From: Alkalibacterium indicireducens
GTDB lineage: Bacteria; Bacillota; Bacilli; Lactobacillales; Carnobacteriaceae_A
Length of the DNA: 37,252 nt
Direction of reading: 5' to 3'
Assembly (NCBI RefSeq): GCF_039522005.1
Contig: NZ_BAAADA010000083.1
Coordinates: 1 to 37,252 of the forward strand
This document shows, one piece after another, positions 7,891 through 16,483 of this stretch. Within the stretch, counting starts at the first letter, position 1, and each line of letters opens with the position of its first letter. The position numbers and the translations under genes are program-made. The notes under the pieces were generated by a model, which did no database searches, was not told the DNA's origin, and was given only the letters and a program-made list of their open reading frames with translations.

Positions 7891-9975
7891 TTATTTAATA
7901 ACCAGTCTGTCAAAACGGGCAAAGCCACTTGAAAGATCATCGATGCTTTTCAACAGAGCCAGGCGATTGTTTCGAACAGATGTATCTTCTGCCATCACCA
8001 TCGTATGATCAAAGAAGTCATCGATCACTGGATGGAGTTCAGCAAAAACCTGCCACTGCTGGTCCGCATTTAAATCTTCTGACATAAGCTCCTCAGCCTT
8101 CAGCAATGCTTCGTATAAGTTCTTCTCACTCTGTGTTTCAAAGAGGTCAGTTGATATGGAACATTCATCATCAGCTTTTTCAGCCAGGTTGGATACCCGT
8201 GTCAAAGATTCGACCACTGCTTTAAATCCAGGCTGTTTTTTCTGATAAGCCAGTACGCCAGCATGATCAATGAGAGCAAGGATATCTGTCTGATTAGATT
8301 CCAGTACCGCTTGACGGACATCATAATCCTCGCTCAGTCCTTCTTCACCTGACAGCAACTGGTCCACGCGGTCTTTGATGAAGTCGATCACGACAGGTGT
8401 ATTCTGCATGTAAGCAGCCTTAGTTTCTACAGAGATAACCGTTTCTGCAATTGCATTGATCAGCTTATCCAGCTGAACAGACACATTGAACGCCTTGAAG
8501 ATTCTCACAATTCCCATGGCCTGTCTTCTTAAAGCAAACGGGTCATTAGAACCGGACGGAATCATATCGACAGAAAAGAATGACAGCAGAGAGTCCAGTT
8601 TGTCAGCTGCGGAAAGGAGCGCGCCAAGTTTCGTTTCAGGCATTCTACCGTCTGTACTTTTAGGCAGATACTGCTCGGAAAGCGCAGCAGCAATTTGCCT
8701 GTCTTCCCCTCTTTCAGCAGCAAATATACCTGCAATGTCTCCCTGAAGAGAAGTGAATTCGTTGACCGTCTGCGTGACCAAGTCAAACTTGGCTATCATA
8801 CCGGTACGTTCTATTAGACCGATCTGTTCGTCAGTCATGTCGAAGTAAGGAGCCAGCAGATGAGCAATAGCTGTCAGACGTTCCTGCTTGTCGTACAATG
8901 ATCCCAACTTTTCATGGAAAGATACAGTCGACAGTTTATTGACAAAGTCATCAATAGACAGCTTCCTGTCTTCATCGTAAAAGAAAGCAGCATCTGCCAG
9001 ACGTGCACTCAGCACTTTTTCATTTCCTTTTCTGACCTGCTCGATATATTCAGCATTTCCGTTTCTAACCGCGATGAAATAAGGGAGAAACTTGGCCTGA
9101 CCGTCATCCAGTCTGACTGGGAAATAACGCTGATGATCAGCCATTGCCGTTTCCAGAACATTTTCAGGTACAGCAAGATACTCGTCACTGAAAGAGCCGT
9201 AAAACGCTGTTGGATATTCGACAAGGTCTGTTACCTCTTCAAGCAGTTCCTTGTTATCCAGAGGATCTTTCCAGTTGTTGAGGGTACATAAAGCCTGAAT
9301 CTGACTGATGATCAGTTCCTGACGCTCATTACGGTCGACGAGCACATGCTCTTCCTTCAAGCTATCTTGGTAGTCATTCGCATGATTCAAGGTAACAGCC
9401 TGTCCCAGGAAGCGGTGACCTCTAGTCTCTCTACCTGAAGGTACATCAAACAAGGTCATATCGACAACTTTCTCATCTAATAGAACTGTCAGCCAGTGGA
9501 CTGGACGGATGTAACGGTAACTGTGCGTGCCCCACTTCATGGATACTGGGAACGACAGTGACGGGAGCACTCCTTCGAGTTTCTGTATGACTTCTTCTGC
9601 AGATAAGCCTTTTATGTGTTTTTCTACGAAGACGTACTCTTCACCTTTGATCGTCTGAAAAGTAATGTCATCAATTGATGCCTGCTGGCCACGAGTGAAA
9701 CCAATCGCGGCTTTAGTCCAGTTGCCTTCGTCATCCAGAGCGATGCGTTTAGCCGGGCCTTTAACAGATTCTGTCTTATCTTTCTGTCCTTCAGCCAGAC
9801 CTTCAATTTTAACTGCCAGACGTCTAGGTGTATTGAATACTTGTATGGAATCAAATGACATGTCATGGTCTTTAAAATGCACACTGACTTTGTCTTTAAG
9901 CTGTTCAGCAGCCGGAACAATTACTTTCGCCGGCATATCTTCCAGTCCGATTTCAAGTAATAATGAATGAGTCAT
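7891..9975 (-). CDS. glyS: Glycyl-tRNA synthetase beta subunit
   Basis: Large subunit of the alpha2-beta2 glycyl-tRNA synthetase, needed for tRNA-Gly recognition and charging. The 694-residue protein is of normal length (about 680-690). It opens with LLEIGLEDMPAKVI, typical for the family, contains the HD-like middle region (GDIAGIFAAERGED) and ends with a DALR-type anticodon-binding domain (FFDHTMVMAED). The ATG follows the glyQ stop codon with no gap, its ribosome site ggagga lying inside glyQ, so the two are translationally coupled. Confidence 0.97.
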   Translation of the reverse strand: MTHSLLLEIGLEDMPAKVIVPAAEQLKDKVSVHFKDHDMSFDSIQVFNTPRRLAVKIEGLAEGQKDKTESVKGPAKRIALDDEGNWTKAAIGFTRGQQASIDDITFQTIKGEEYVFVEKHIKGLSAEEVIQKLEGVLPSLSFPVSMKWGTHSYRYIRPVHWLTVLLDEKVVDMTLFDVPSGRETRGHRFLGQAVTLNHANDYQDSLKEEHVLVDRNERQELIISQIQALCTLNNWKDPLDNKELLEEVTDLVEYPTAFYGSFSDEYLAVPENVLETAMADHQRYFPVRLDDGQAKFLPYFIAVRNGNAEYIEQVRKGNEKVLSARLADAAFFYDEDRKLSIDDFVNKLSTVSFHEKLGSLYDKQERLTAIAHLLAPYFDMTDEQIGLIERTGMIAKFDLVTQTVNEFTSLQGDIAGIFAAERGEDRQIAAALSEQYLPKSTDGRMPETKLGALLSAADKLDSLLSFFSVDMIPSGSNDPFALRRQAMGIVRIFKAFNVSVQLDKLINAIAETVISVETKAAYMQNTPVVIDFIKDRVDQLLSGEEGLSEDYDVRQAVLESNQTDILALIDHAGVLAYQKKQPGFKAVVESLTRVSNLAEKADDECSISTDLFETQSEKNLYEALLKAEELMSEDLNADQQWQVFAELHPVIDDFFDHTMVMAEDTSVRNNRLALLKSIDDLSSGFARFDRLVIK

Positions 9976-10905
9976 TTACTTGTCCTCCTTTTCGCCATAT
10001 TTTTCGATCCATTTTCCAGCCTCTGCTTCTCCAATTAGAGGGAATGACAGTTTTGCCCGTTCCTGCAAGAAAGACTTCGCAATGAGTCTAGCCATATGGC
10101 GGATTCTTTTTAAATAATCCGGGCGGTCAGTTGCAGAGACAGCCCCTCTGGCATCCAGCAAGTTAAATGCGTGACTGCATTTCAATACATAATCATAAGC
10201 CGGATGAGCCAGGTTATTTTCAATTTGCTTCAGTGCTTCCTTCTCGAAAGCTTGGAACTGAGAGAAGAGAAAGGCCGTATCACTGTGATCGAAGGAATAG
10301 GCAGAATGCTCGTATTCCGGTTGCTTGAAGATTTCCCCGTATTTCACTCCGGGTGCCCATTCGATATCATAGACATTTTCAACATCCTGAATATATGAGG
10401 CCAGTCGTTCAAGCCCATATGTCAACTCACTTGTAACAGCATCGACTTCAAGGCCGCCGACTTGTTGGAAGTAGGTAAACTGTGTCACTTCCATGCCATC
10501 CAGCCAGACTTCCCATCCCAGACCTGCACACCCCAAAGACGGGTTTTCCCAGTTGTCTTCAACGAAACGGATGTCATGTTTCAGTGGATCGATCCCTAGG
10601 GTTCTGAGACTGTCCAGATACATCTCCTGAATGTTTTCAGGCGAAGGCTTCATGACCACCTGAAACTGATGATGCTGATACAGACGATTTGGATTCTCAC
10701 CGTAACGCCCATCCGCCGGGCGACGTGAAGGTTCAACATAAGCCGCATTCCAAGGCTCTGGCCCAATTGCTCTGAGAAAGGTATAAGGACTCATTGTTCC
10801 TGCTCCTTTTTCAGTATCGTATGCCTGCATGAGCATACAGCCCTCATCTGACCAGAACTGCTGCAGAGTCAGGATGATATCCTGAAATGTTTTAGTTTTT
10901 TCCAT
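9976..10905 (-). CDS. glyQ: Glycyl-tRNA synthetase alpha subunit
   Basis: Catalytic class II subunit that activates glycine. The 309-residue protein matches the usual size (about 295-305). It shows the expected FQDIILTLQQFWSDEGC start, the GAGTMSPYTFLRAIGPEPW block and the MEVTQFTYFQQVGG active-site strand. The ATG at 10905 follows aaggaga. It is the first gene of glyQS and lies immediately downstream of a T-box leader with a glycine specifier. Confidence 0.98.
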   Translation of the reverse strand: MEKTKTFQDIILTLQQFWSDEGCMLMQAYDTEKGAGTMSPYTFLRAIGPEPWNAAYVEPSRRPADGRYGENPNRLYQHHQFQVVMKPSPENIQEMYLDSLRTLGIDPLKHDIRFVEDNWENPSLGCAGLGWEVWLDGMEVTQFTYFQQVGGLEVDAVTSELTYGLERLASYIQDVENVYDIEWAPGVKYGEIFKQPEYEHSAYSFDHSDTAFLFSQFQAFEKEALKQIENNLAHPAYDYVLKCSHAFNLLDARGAVSATDRPDYLKRIRHMARLIAKSFLQERAKLSFPLIGEAEAGKWIEKYGEKEDK

Positions 10906-10935
10906 AATATGACTCTCCTTTTTAGTGATGCATAT

Positions 10936-10985
10936 AAAAAAACTCGGCTCTATACTGACAGACAGCCATCAGTATAGGGACGAGT
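10936..10985 (-). terminator. T-box-controlled terminator
   Basis: Minus strand arms at 10985-10969 and 10958-10942 form a 17-position stem with two mismatches (ccctatactga region pairing tcagtatag), followed by TTTTTTT. The 5' arm lies just after the T-box sequence, as needed for a mutually exclusive antiterminator. Confidence 0.9.
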
Positions 10986-11135
10986 CTTCTCGCGGTTCCA
11001 CCCTATTTCTGACCCGTAAAACGAGTCAGCACTTTATATCATTGCACTCCAGATGCCTTTCACCAGACCGTCTTCCATGGCTCACACCGCCCCATGGTCG
11101 CTATTAAAGACTAGTCTCGTTACTCCTTCTATCAA
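10936..11135 (-). promoter_or_regulatory. Glycine T-box riboswitch in the glyQS leader
   Basis: Senses uncharged tRNA-Gly and decides between termination and antitermination. On the minus strand the hallmark T-box sequence GGGTGGAACCGCG is at 11003-10991, followed by a terminator with a T run. Upstream is a long stem I region beginning near 11131 (ggagtaacgag). A GGC triplet at 11057-11055, followed by A, is the likely specifier codon, agreeing with glycine and with the B. subtilis glyQS element. The specifier position is inferred, the T-box itself is certain. Confidence 0.93.
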
Positions 11136-11155
11136 TGTGCTTCACTTATTATTCT

Positions 11156-11183
11156 ATCTTACAATAACTTTTAAAATTGTCAA
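11156..11183 (-). promoter_or_regulatory. Promoter of the glyQS transcript
   Basis: Minus strand: perfect -35 TTGACA (11183-11178), 16-bp spacer and a weaker -10 TAAGAT (11161-11156). The start would lie about 20 nt before T-box stem I, as expected. Confidence 0.65.
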
Positions 11184-11208
11184 ACCAAATCTTGTTCGAT
11201 AATGCATG

Positions 11209-11364
11209 CTAATTCTCTTTTGCTACATTAACTTTCAGTTTATGTTCCGCAAGCAGATTGGCCAGTCGATGGGGTAAAGTAATACGTCTAATCTGGACCT
11301 GCTGATAAAGAATCCCGACCCAGGCCAGAATAATAATAGCTGTCCGTCCGATCCATTCATTCAT
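11209..11364 (-). CDS. Small membrane protein (51 aa) coupled to recO
   Basis: An open frame of 51 codons starts with ATG directly after the recO TAA and ends with TAG at 11209. The recO tail supplies a good ribosome site (gaggaag) at proper spacing. The protein begins MNEWIGRTAIIILAWVGILY, a single hydrophobic segment of about 14 residues, followed by a basic amphipathic stretch (QQVQIRRITLPHRLANLL) and a charged end. I do not recognise the family. It would be a single-pass protein anchored at the membrane. Position as last gene of the phoH-recO operon, perfect coupling and clean codon structure support it as real. Confidence 0.65.
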   Translation of the reverse strand: MNEWIGRTAIIILAWVGILYQQVQIRRITLPHRLANLLAEHKLKVNVAKEN

Positions 11365-12141
11365 TTAATCTTCCTCACGTTTAAGCAGATTCTCCCACTG
11401 ATGCATTTTTTTGATAAATCGTTTGCTTTTAAGATTCAATCCGACCAGTTCGTCATAGAGAATGTCGATCACTCTCTGAATCTCAGTTTTAGTCTCCTGC
11501 TTTAAAGATATAGTATTAATCTTGTCAAACGATACAACAGAAAACAGGCGAATGAAATGAATCGCCTTGGGAGACGCATGCAGCCGCCGTTCATCTTCAT
11601 GAAAATGCTTTGGACACAGCAGCCCATGGTGTCTGCTTGAGTAGTCAAACGGTCCATCCGTCAATCCGCAGAAGATACAGCCTCTCAGCTCAGACATGAC
11701 CCCAAAGTACCTTAGGAAACGGACTTCAAAAATATTCATGATGATTTCCGGATCAAAATCTTCTTCGAATTTATCCATTCCAGTCAGAAGCTGTTCAAAC
11801 AAAAGAGGGTCTGCCTTACGGTCTTCAAGCGCTGCATCTGCGAGTTGAGCGATATAGGTCGCATAAGCCGTCTTGAAAATATCTGTCTGAACAGAGGTGT
11901 AAGACTGCACATTTTTTGCATCCCGAATAAAGCTCAGCCCTTCGCTTCTGATATCTGCAATAAAACTTGCTCTTGCAAAAGGCTGAATGGCAGACCGCAG
12001 TTTAAAGTTAGGATTCTTTGTCCCTCGTACAAAAAACATGAGCTTTCCGTATCGGTCAGTAAACAGCTTGACCAGGTAATCCCGTTCTCTGTGCTTCCTG
12101 ACAGACAGGACTAGGCCTTCAACTTCTTCTAACTGAGACAC
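11365..12141 (-). CDS. recO: DNA repair protein RecO
   Basis: Recombination mediator that, with RecR, helps load RecA on SSB-coated DNA and anneals strands. The 258-residue protein has an N-terminal OB fold (about 1-80, EVEGLVLSVRKHRERDYLVKLFT) and a helical C-terminal domain with the zinc-binding motif CIFCG...LLCPKH (about 152-178). Length is typical (about 240-260). The start is a GTG at 12141 with aaggtg upstream; the earlier frame offers nothing better. It is 25 nt behind era, the usual Firmicute order era-recO. Confidence 0.95.
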   Translation of the reverse strand: MSQLEEVEGLVLSVRKHRERDYLVKLFTDRYGKLMFFVRGTKNPNFKLRSAIQPFARASFIADIRSEGLSFIRDAKNVQSYTSVQTDIFKTAYATYIAQLADAALEDRKADPLLFEQLLTGMDKFEEDFDPEIIMNIFEVRFLRYFGVMSELRGCIFCGLTDGPFDYSSRHHGLLCPKHFHEDERRLHASPKAIHFIRLFSVVSFDKINTISLKQETKTEIQRVIDILYDELVGLNLKSKRFIKKMHQWENLLKREED

Positions 12142-12166
12142 TCGGTCACCTTCTTAATCAACTTAA

Positions 12167-13081
12167 TTAGTACTGGTCTCTATTATAACCGTAATCGTTC
12201 AGATGCTGCTGCTTGTCACGCCAGTCATTCTGAACTTTGACCCACAGATCAAGATAAATCTTATCCCCCAACAGACGTTCGATGTCTTTTCGGGCATTCA
12301 TTCCAATATCTTTAAGCATTTTCCCCTGCTTGCCGATGATGATCCCTTTCTGGGATTTTCTTTCTACAATGATCGTAGCGTTCACGACAACTTTTTCATT
12401 ATCTTCACGCTGCATACTGTCAACGACAACAGCAATCGAATGGGGAATTTCTTCTCTTGTTCTTTCGAGAACTTTTTCACGAATCAGTTCGGATACAATA
12501 AAGTATTCCGGGTGATCACTGACCTGGTCTTCAGGATAGAACTGTGGCCCTTCAGGTAAATAGCTTCTTACTGTCTCCATCAGGCGATCAACATTGTTTC
12601 CTTCAGTAGCTGATATGGGTACGATTTCCGCAAAAGTCATCTGACTGTTATAGTCTTCAATGATCGGCAGCAGTTCATCCGGATGGATCTGATCGATTTT
12701 ATTCAGCACAAGAAATACTGGGCTTTCGACAGTTTTCAGCTTGTCGATGATAAAGTCGTCTCCCGGTCCTCTTTTTTCGGTTACATTCACTAAAAACATG
12801 ACCACGTCCACTTCATTGAAGGTACTCATGGCAGTTTTTACCATAAAGTCACCCAGACGGTGCTTCGGCTTGTGAATACCCGGCGTGTCAATAAATACGA
12901 TCTGATCAGATTTTGTTGTCAGGATGCCCTGCACCTTGTTTCGTGTAGTCTGAGCTTTGTCACTCATAATGGCAATTTTCTGGCCGATCATCCGATTCAA
13001 GAGCGTTGATTTTCCTACATTTGGTCGTCCCACTAGAGAGACAAAACCAGATTTAAACTGTTCTTCGTTTGTATTAGTCAC
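12167..13081 (-). CDS. era: GTPase Era
   Basis: Essential GTPase that binds the 3' end of 16S rRNA and assists 30S assembly. The 304-residue protein shows the G1 loop GRPNVGKS (about 18-25), G3 DTPGIHKP, G4 NKID and G5 SAT of the Era/TrmE family, then a C-terminal KH RNA-binding domain (GIIIGKQGKMLKDIG, about 245-260). It starts with GTG at 13081, which overlaps the cdd stop (GTGA), so cdd and era are translationally coupled. Confidence 0.98.
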   Translation of the reverse strand: MTNTNEEQFKSGFVSLVGRPNVGKSTLLNRMIGQKIAIMSDKAQTTRNKVQGILTTKSDQIVFIDTPGIHKPKHRLGDFMVKTAMSTFNEVDVVMFLVNVTEKRGPGDDFIIDKLKTVESPVFLVLNKIDQIHPDELLPIIEDYNSQMTFAEIVPISATEGNNVDRLMETVRSYLPEGPQFYPEDQVSDHPEYFIVSELIREKVLERTREEIPHSIAVVVDSMQREDNEKVVVNATIIVERKSQKGIIIGKQGKMLKDIGMNARKDIERLLGDKIYLDLWVKVQNDWRDKQQHLNDYGYNRDQY

Positions 13082-13482
13082 ACCATATCCCCCGATTGAA
13101 AAGCTCCGGGCAGCAGTTCCGACACTGTTGTTTCCTTCACTTTTCCTTTTTTATTCGTCAGTAGAACCGGCATATTCGGCTCACAGAATTCAACGAGCAC
13201 CTGTCTGCATGCGCCGCATGGTGAGATAGGTCCTTCAGTGTTTCCTGTCACGACTAAGTAGTCAAATGACCTCTGTCCCTCAGATACTGCTTTAAACATG
13301 GCCGTGCGCTCCGCACAGTTCGTAAGAGGGTAAGACGCATTTTCAATATTGCAGCCGGTAAAAATTTGTCCGTCCTTAGTAGACAATGCGGCCCCTACCG
13401 GAAATTTTGAATATGGGACATATGCTTTATCGAGCATATCCGTTGCTTCTTTAATTAAAGTCTGTCTTCTTTGTTCATCCAT
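13078..13482 (-). CDS. cdd: Cytidine deaminase
   Basis: Deaminates cytidine and deoxycytidine to uridine forms in pyrimidine salvage. The 134-residue protein is the tetrameric type with a zinc site formed by CAERTA (zinc Cys and catalytic Glu) and PCGACRQ (two zinc Cys). PYSKFPVGAAL near residue 22 is the usual substrate loop. ATG at 13482 follows agaggcg. Lies 13 nt after dgkA and overlaps era by four bases, as in B. subtilis. Confidence 0.97.
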   Translation of the reverse strand: MDEQRRQTLIKEATDMLDKAYVPYSKFPVGAALSTKDGQIFTGCNIENASYPLTNCAERTAMFKAVSEGQRSFDYLVVTGNTEGPISPCGACRQVLVEFCEPNMPVLLTNKKGKVKETTVSELLPGAFQSGDMV

Positions 13483-13495
13483 ATTATTCGCCTCT

Positions 13496-13894
13496 TCACA
13501 TCAGTATTTGTAAGATTTTTGGCAGCAGTATGATTGCACCGACCAGTGCTGCAAAGGAGGCAGTCACCAGTACGACGGCTGCTGCCATGTCCTTAACTTT
13601 TTTTGCTATAGGATGGTACTCTTCTGTAACCAGGTCTACAACATTTTCAACTACTGTATTGATAAGTTCCATTACAAAAACAAGGTAAGACACTAGAATA
13701 AGCCACAGCCATTCAGCTCTGGTCATGGGCAGCACAAGACCAATCATCAGCACGGCTACACCGGTCAGAACATGCACACGCATGTTTCGTTCCTCGTGAA
13801 AGGCTGTCCGGATACCCATGAAAGCAAACTTGAACGAATCACGATAGGCCCTGTTTTTCTGTGGGATTTGTTCTTCCTTATCTTTTAAGACCAT
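13496..13894 (-). CDS. dgkA: Diacylglycerol/undecaprenol kinase DgkA
   Basis: Small integral membrane kinase. In Gram-positives this type phosphorylates undecaprenol to the carrier lipid used for wall synthesis. The 132-residue protein has a basic cytoplasmic N-terminus, three membrane helices (about 42-60, 63-82, 103-128) and the family signature ELINTVVENVVDLVTEEYHP (about 82-101) with the catalytic Glu and Asn. It overlaps the end of ybeY by 17 bases. Its best ribosome site is gaggag about 12 nt upstream. Confidence 0.94.
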   Translation of the reverse strand: MVLKDKEEQIPQKNRAYRDSFKFAFMGIRTAFHEERNMRVHVLTGVAVLMIGLVLPMTRAEWLWLILVSYLVFVMELINTVVENVVDLVTEEYHPIAKKVKDMAAAVVLVTASFAALVGAIILLPKILQILM

Positions 13895-14351
13895 ATTCCT
13901 TCAATATCTCCTCTTGTAGTGCAAACATTCTCTTTTCATCTTCGTCTGTCATATGATCGTACCCGTTAAGGTGAAGAAAACCATGGACCATCAGGAAACC
14001 AAGCTCTCTTTCTACAGAATGACCGTATTCTTCAGCCTGTTCTACCGCTTTCTCATATGATATGAATATATCTCCCAGATCTCTAGGAATGGTGATGCCT
14101 TCCATATCGAACTCTTTCAGTAGATCATCTTCATCATCTTCAATTGCAAAACTGATGACATCAGTCACTTTATCTTTATCCCGGTATTCTCTGTTGATCT
14201 CTCTGATCTTTTCATTAGATACCACTGTAATCGACACTTCTGCATTCTTCTCTACAGATAATTTCTTTGCAGCAACGTTCAGCAGATCCTCGATACAGTC
14301 TGCCATATCTTCAGTGATTTTATCTGTTTCATCGTAAATTATCGTTTCCAT
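13878..14351 (-). CDS. ybeY: Endoribonuclease/rRNA maturation factor YbeY
   Basis: Metal-dependent RNase of the UPF0054 family involved in 16S 3'-end maturation and ribosome quality control. The 157-residue protein has the zinc motif HGFLHLNGYDH (H-x3-H-x5-H). I start it at the ATG at 14351, which has agggaag upstream and gives the typical METIIYDET opening. An upstream in-frame ATG at 14372 lies within phoH and has no ribosome site. It overlaps phoH by 23 bases. Era, YbeY and the ribosome-linked PhoH neighbour make a ribosome-maturation operon. Confidence 0.96.
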   Translation of the reverse strand: METIIYDETDKITEDMADCIEDLLNVAAKKLSVEKNAEVSITVVSNEKIREINREYRDKDKVTDVISFAIEDDEDDLLKEFDMEGITIPRDLGDIFISYEKAVEQAEEYGHSVERELGFLMVHGFLHLNGYDHMTDEDEKRMFALQEEILKEYGLKR

Positions 14352-15321
14352 AATCTTCCCTATCCGTTTCATTGTCGTAAGCTCTGATCACTTTTGCGAC
14401 CAGTGGATGTCTGATAACATCTTCAGCTTCAAATTTGATATGACCAATTCCTTTAACTCCAGTCAGTACACGTTCAGCATGGATCAGACCGCTTGTCGTC
14501 CGTCTCGGCAGATCGACTTGGGTGATGTCTCCATTGATGACCATCTTGGAATTGAACCCCAGACGAGTCAGGAACATTTTCATCTGCTGCACAGTCGTAT
14601 TCTGAGCCTCATCAAGAATAATGAAGGCATCATCCAGCGTACGGCCTCTCATGTATGCCAGAGGTGCGACCTCGATCGTTTCTCTTTCGATCAGACGATT
14701 CGTATGTTCGGTGCCAAAGACGGTATACAAGGCATCATACAGTGGTCTCAGATACGGATCGACTTTTTCCTTAAGATCTCCAGGTAGAAATCCAAGATTC
14801 TCTCCAGCTTCAACCGCCGGGCGGGTAATGATAATACGTTTCACATCCCCTTTTCTCATGGCGGCCACTGCCATTGCAACAGCAATGAACGTTTTTCCTG
14901 TTCCGGCCGGACCGATGCCGAAGACGATATCGTTCTTCTTGATCGACTCGACATAATCGCGCTGGCCGACGTTTTTCACTCGAATCGCTTTACCATCTTT
15001 ATCTCTAGTGATCTCTTCTTCGTACATTCTGACAAACTGAGACAGTTTTCCCTGTTTAACCATCCTGATAGCGGAAATAATATCTGCTTTTTTTACTTTG
15101 ATCCCTTTGTCATCAAGAGTCAGCAGCTGTTCAAACAGCGCTTCTACCTGACTGATTGCTTCAGGGGTGCCTTGAACGTCCATTTGAGTGCCTCGACTAT
15201 TGATCGATACGTCCAGTTCTTCTTCTATTAAATTCAAATGACTATTCTGAGGACCAAAAAGTGTAAATAATCTCTCAGAATCTTCAAGTTCTATACGTCT
15301 TTTTTCGATTGATTCAGTCAA
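14329..15321 (-). CDS. phoH: PhoH-like ATPase (YbeZ/YqfF type)
   Basis: Cytoplasmic P-loop ATPase that partners YbeY, probably an RNA helicase-like enzyme. The 330-residue protein has an N-terminal KH-like domain (about 20-80), Walker A GPAGTGKT (about 137-144) and Walker B FIILDEAQN (about 235-243). Length is normal (about 320). The start is a TTG at 15321 behind ggagatgtcacctgg; an ATG in between reads into a stop at once. It is the first gene of the operon running to the 51-aa gene at 11209. Confidence 0.95.
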   Translation of the reverse strand: MTESIEKRRIELEDSERLFTLFGPQNSHLNLIEEELDVSINSRGTQMDVQGTPEAISQVEALFEQLLTLDDKGIKVKKADIISAIRMVKQGKLSQFVRMYEEEITRDKDGKAIRVKNVGQRDYVESIKKNDIVFGIGPAGTGKTFIAVAMAVAAMRKGDVKRIIITRPAVEAGENLGFLPGDLKEKVDPYLRPLYDALYTVFGTEHTNRLIERETIEVAPLAYMRGRTLDDAFIILDEAQNTTVQQMKMFLTRLGFNSKMVINGDITQVDLPRRTTSGLIHAERVLTGVKGIGHIKFEAEDVIRHPLVAKVIRAYDNETDREDYGNDNLR

Positions 15322-15360
15322 CCAGGTGACATCTCCTTCTTATTAACGGTATTCCATTAA

Positions 15361-15369
15361 ATCATAGCA
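15361..15369 (-). promoter_or_regulatory. Extended -10 promoter of the phoH operon
   Basis: Minus strand TGCTATGAT: an extended -10 (TG-n-TATGAT) with no good -35 at 17 bp. Leader would be about 33 nt to the TTG start. The tandem repeat array begins about 110 bp further upstream. Confidence 0.5.
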
Positions 15370-15480
15370 TAAAAACATTAAAATCTCTATAAAGTTGGTG
15401 AAAAGTGTTGCAATATGAGGGGGATTTTGATGACATGGTTGGTCTGTTTTTTTGGAAGTTATGTGCTGAGCCACTACTTG

Positions 15481-15835
15481 GATTGCACCGGAACTCGGAC
15501 AAGATTTCCATTTGAGTTAAGGCGCTATCGCGATTGCATCGGAACTCGGACAGAATTTCCATTTGAGTTAAGGCGCTATGGCGATTGCACCGGAACTCGG
15601 ACAGAATTTCCATTTGAGTTAAGGGGCTATGGCGATTGCACCGGAACTCGGACAGGATTTCCATTTGAGTTAAGGCGCTATGGCGATTGCACCGGAACTC
15701 GGACAGGGTTTCCAATTGAGTTAAGGCGCTATGGCGATTGCACCGGAACTCGGATAGGATTTCCATTTGAGTTAAGGCGCTATGGCGATTGCACCGGAAC
15801 TCGGACAGGAGTCCAGCTGGAGTTGAAAAGCTAAC
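15481..15835. repeat. Tandem array of seven 51-bp repeats
   Basis: Unit starts are at 15481, 15532, 15583, 15634, 15685, 15736 and 15787. The last unit is diverged and cut at 49 bp. The unit opens gattgcaccggaactcggac and later has tttgagttaaggcgctatggc. Units 1-6 differ at only a few positions, chiefly the aca(a/g)(g/a) stretch. Since 51 is a multiple of three, long frames stay open on both strands (minus 15362-15847, 17-residue repeat LSEFRCNRHSALTQMEI; plus 15415-15834). Neither has a convincing ribosome site or protein character, so I read it as non-coding. Each unit can pair aactc with gagtt. Confidence 0.95.
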
Positions 15836-15932
15836 GATTTTGCGCAAAAAATTTCACTGATAAAATCATATAAGTACACTTATATCATCAAGATAAGGTG
15901 TGACCACAACTATGTGTATATATTTCAGCTAT

Positions 15933-15979
15933 AAAAAGACCGCAGATGACTGGAGACGAGATGTCCCCACAGCTGCGGT
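15933..15979 (-). terminator. Terminator of rpsU-yqeY
   Basis: Minus strand: accgcag pairs ctgcggt, with an inner hairpin ggggac-atctc-gtctcc, then TTTTT (15937-15933). It lies 9 nt after the yqeY stop. Confidence 0.85.
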
Positions 15980-15987
15980 ACTTTCTA

Positions 15988-16434
15988 TTATTTATTCAGT
16001 TCTTCTTTGACGATGGAGCTGACCAGATTGCCGTCAGCTTTACCTTTTACTTTAGGCATCAAAGCACCCATGACTTTTCCCATATCCTTCATTGAGGATG
16101 CGCCAGTCTGTTTGACCGTGTCCTGCACGATTTCACGAACTTCTTCTTCGCTTAACTGAGCCGGCAAATAGTCATCGACGATTTCAATTTCTCTTTCGAG
16201 TTTAAGAACCAGGTCATCACGACCGGCCGCTTTGAACTCATTTAAAGATTCGACACGCTGTTTTTTCTCACGAGAAAGAACGGTCAATTCGTCTTCTTCT
16301 GTCAGTTCTTCTCCCTTATTGATCTGTTCGGTCTGTAAGGCAGATTTCAACATACGAATAGTAGATAACTTTTCTTTATCTTTTGCTTTCATCGCGATTT
16401 TCATCTCTTGATTCAATTCATCAAGACGAGCCAT
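15988..16434 (-). CDS. yqeY: GatB/YqeY domain protein
   Basis: Small helical protein related to the tail domain of the GatB amidotransferase subunit, thought to bind tRNA; its exact job is not established. The 148-residue protein has the typical opening (LDELNQEMKIAMKAKDKEKL), the motif EREIEIVDDYLPAQLSEEE (about 83-101) and the conserved MKDMGKVMGALMPKVKGKADG block (about 115-135). ATG at 16434 follows agaaggtg. It lies 49 nt behind rpsU, the standard rpsU-yqeY pair of Firmicutes. Confidence 0.95.
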   Translation of the reverse strand: MARLDELNQEMKIAMKAKDKEKLSTIRMLKSALQTEQINKGEELTEEDELTVLSREKKQRVESLNEFKAAGRDDLVLKLEREIEIVDDYLPAQLSEEEVREIVQDTVKQTGASSMKDMGKVMGALMPKVKGKADGNLVSSIVKEELNK

Positions 16435-16483
16435 CTAATCACCTTCTATATGAGATATAAACTTTAATAATATAGGTGCTCTA

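Noticed and set aside
15481..15835. CRISPR array
   Set aside because: Units are contiguous near-identical 51-mers with no unique spacers, and there are no cas genes.
15362..15847. 161-aa minus-strand frame (and a 139-aa plus-strand frame) through the 51-bp repeats
   Set aside because: Frames stay open only because 51 is a multiple of three. No ribosome site, no sensible protein composition, and both strands are open at once.
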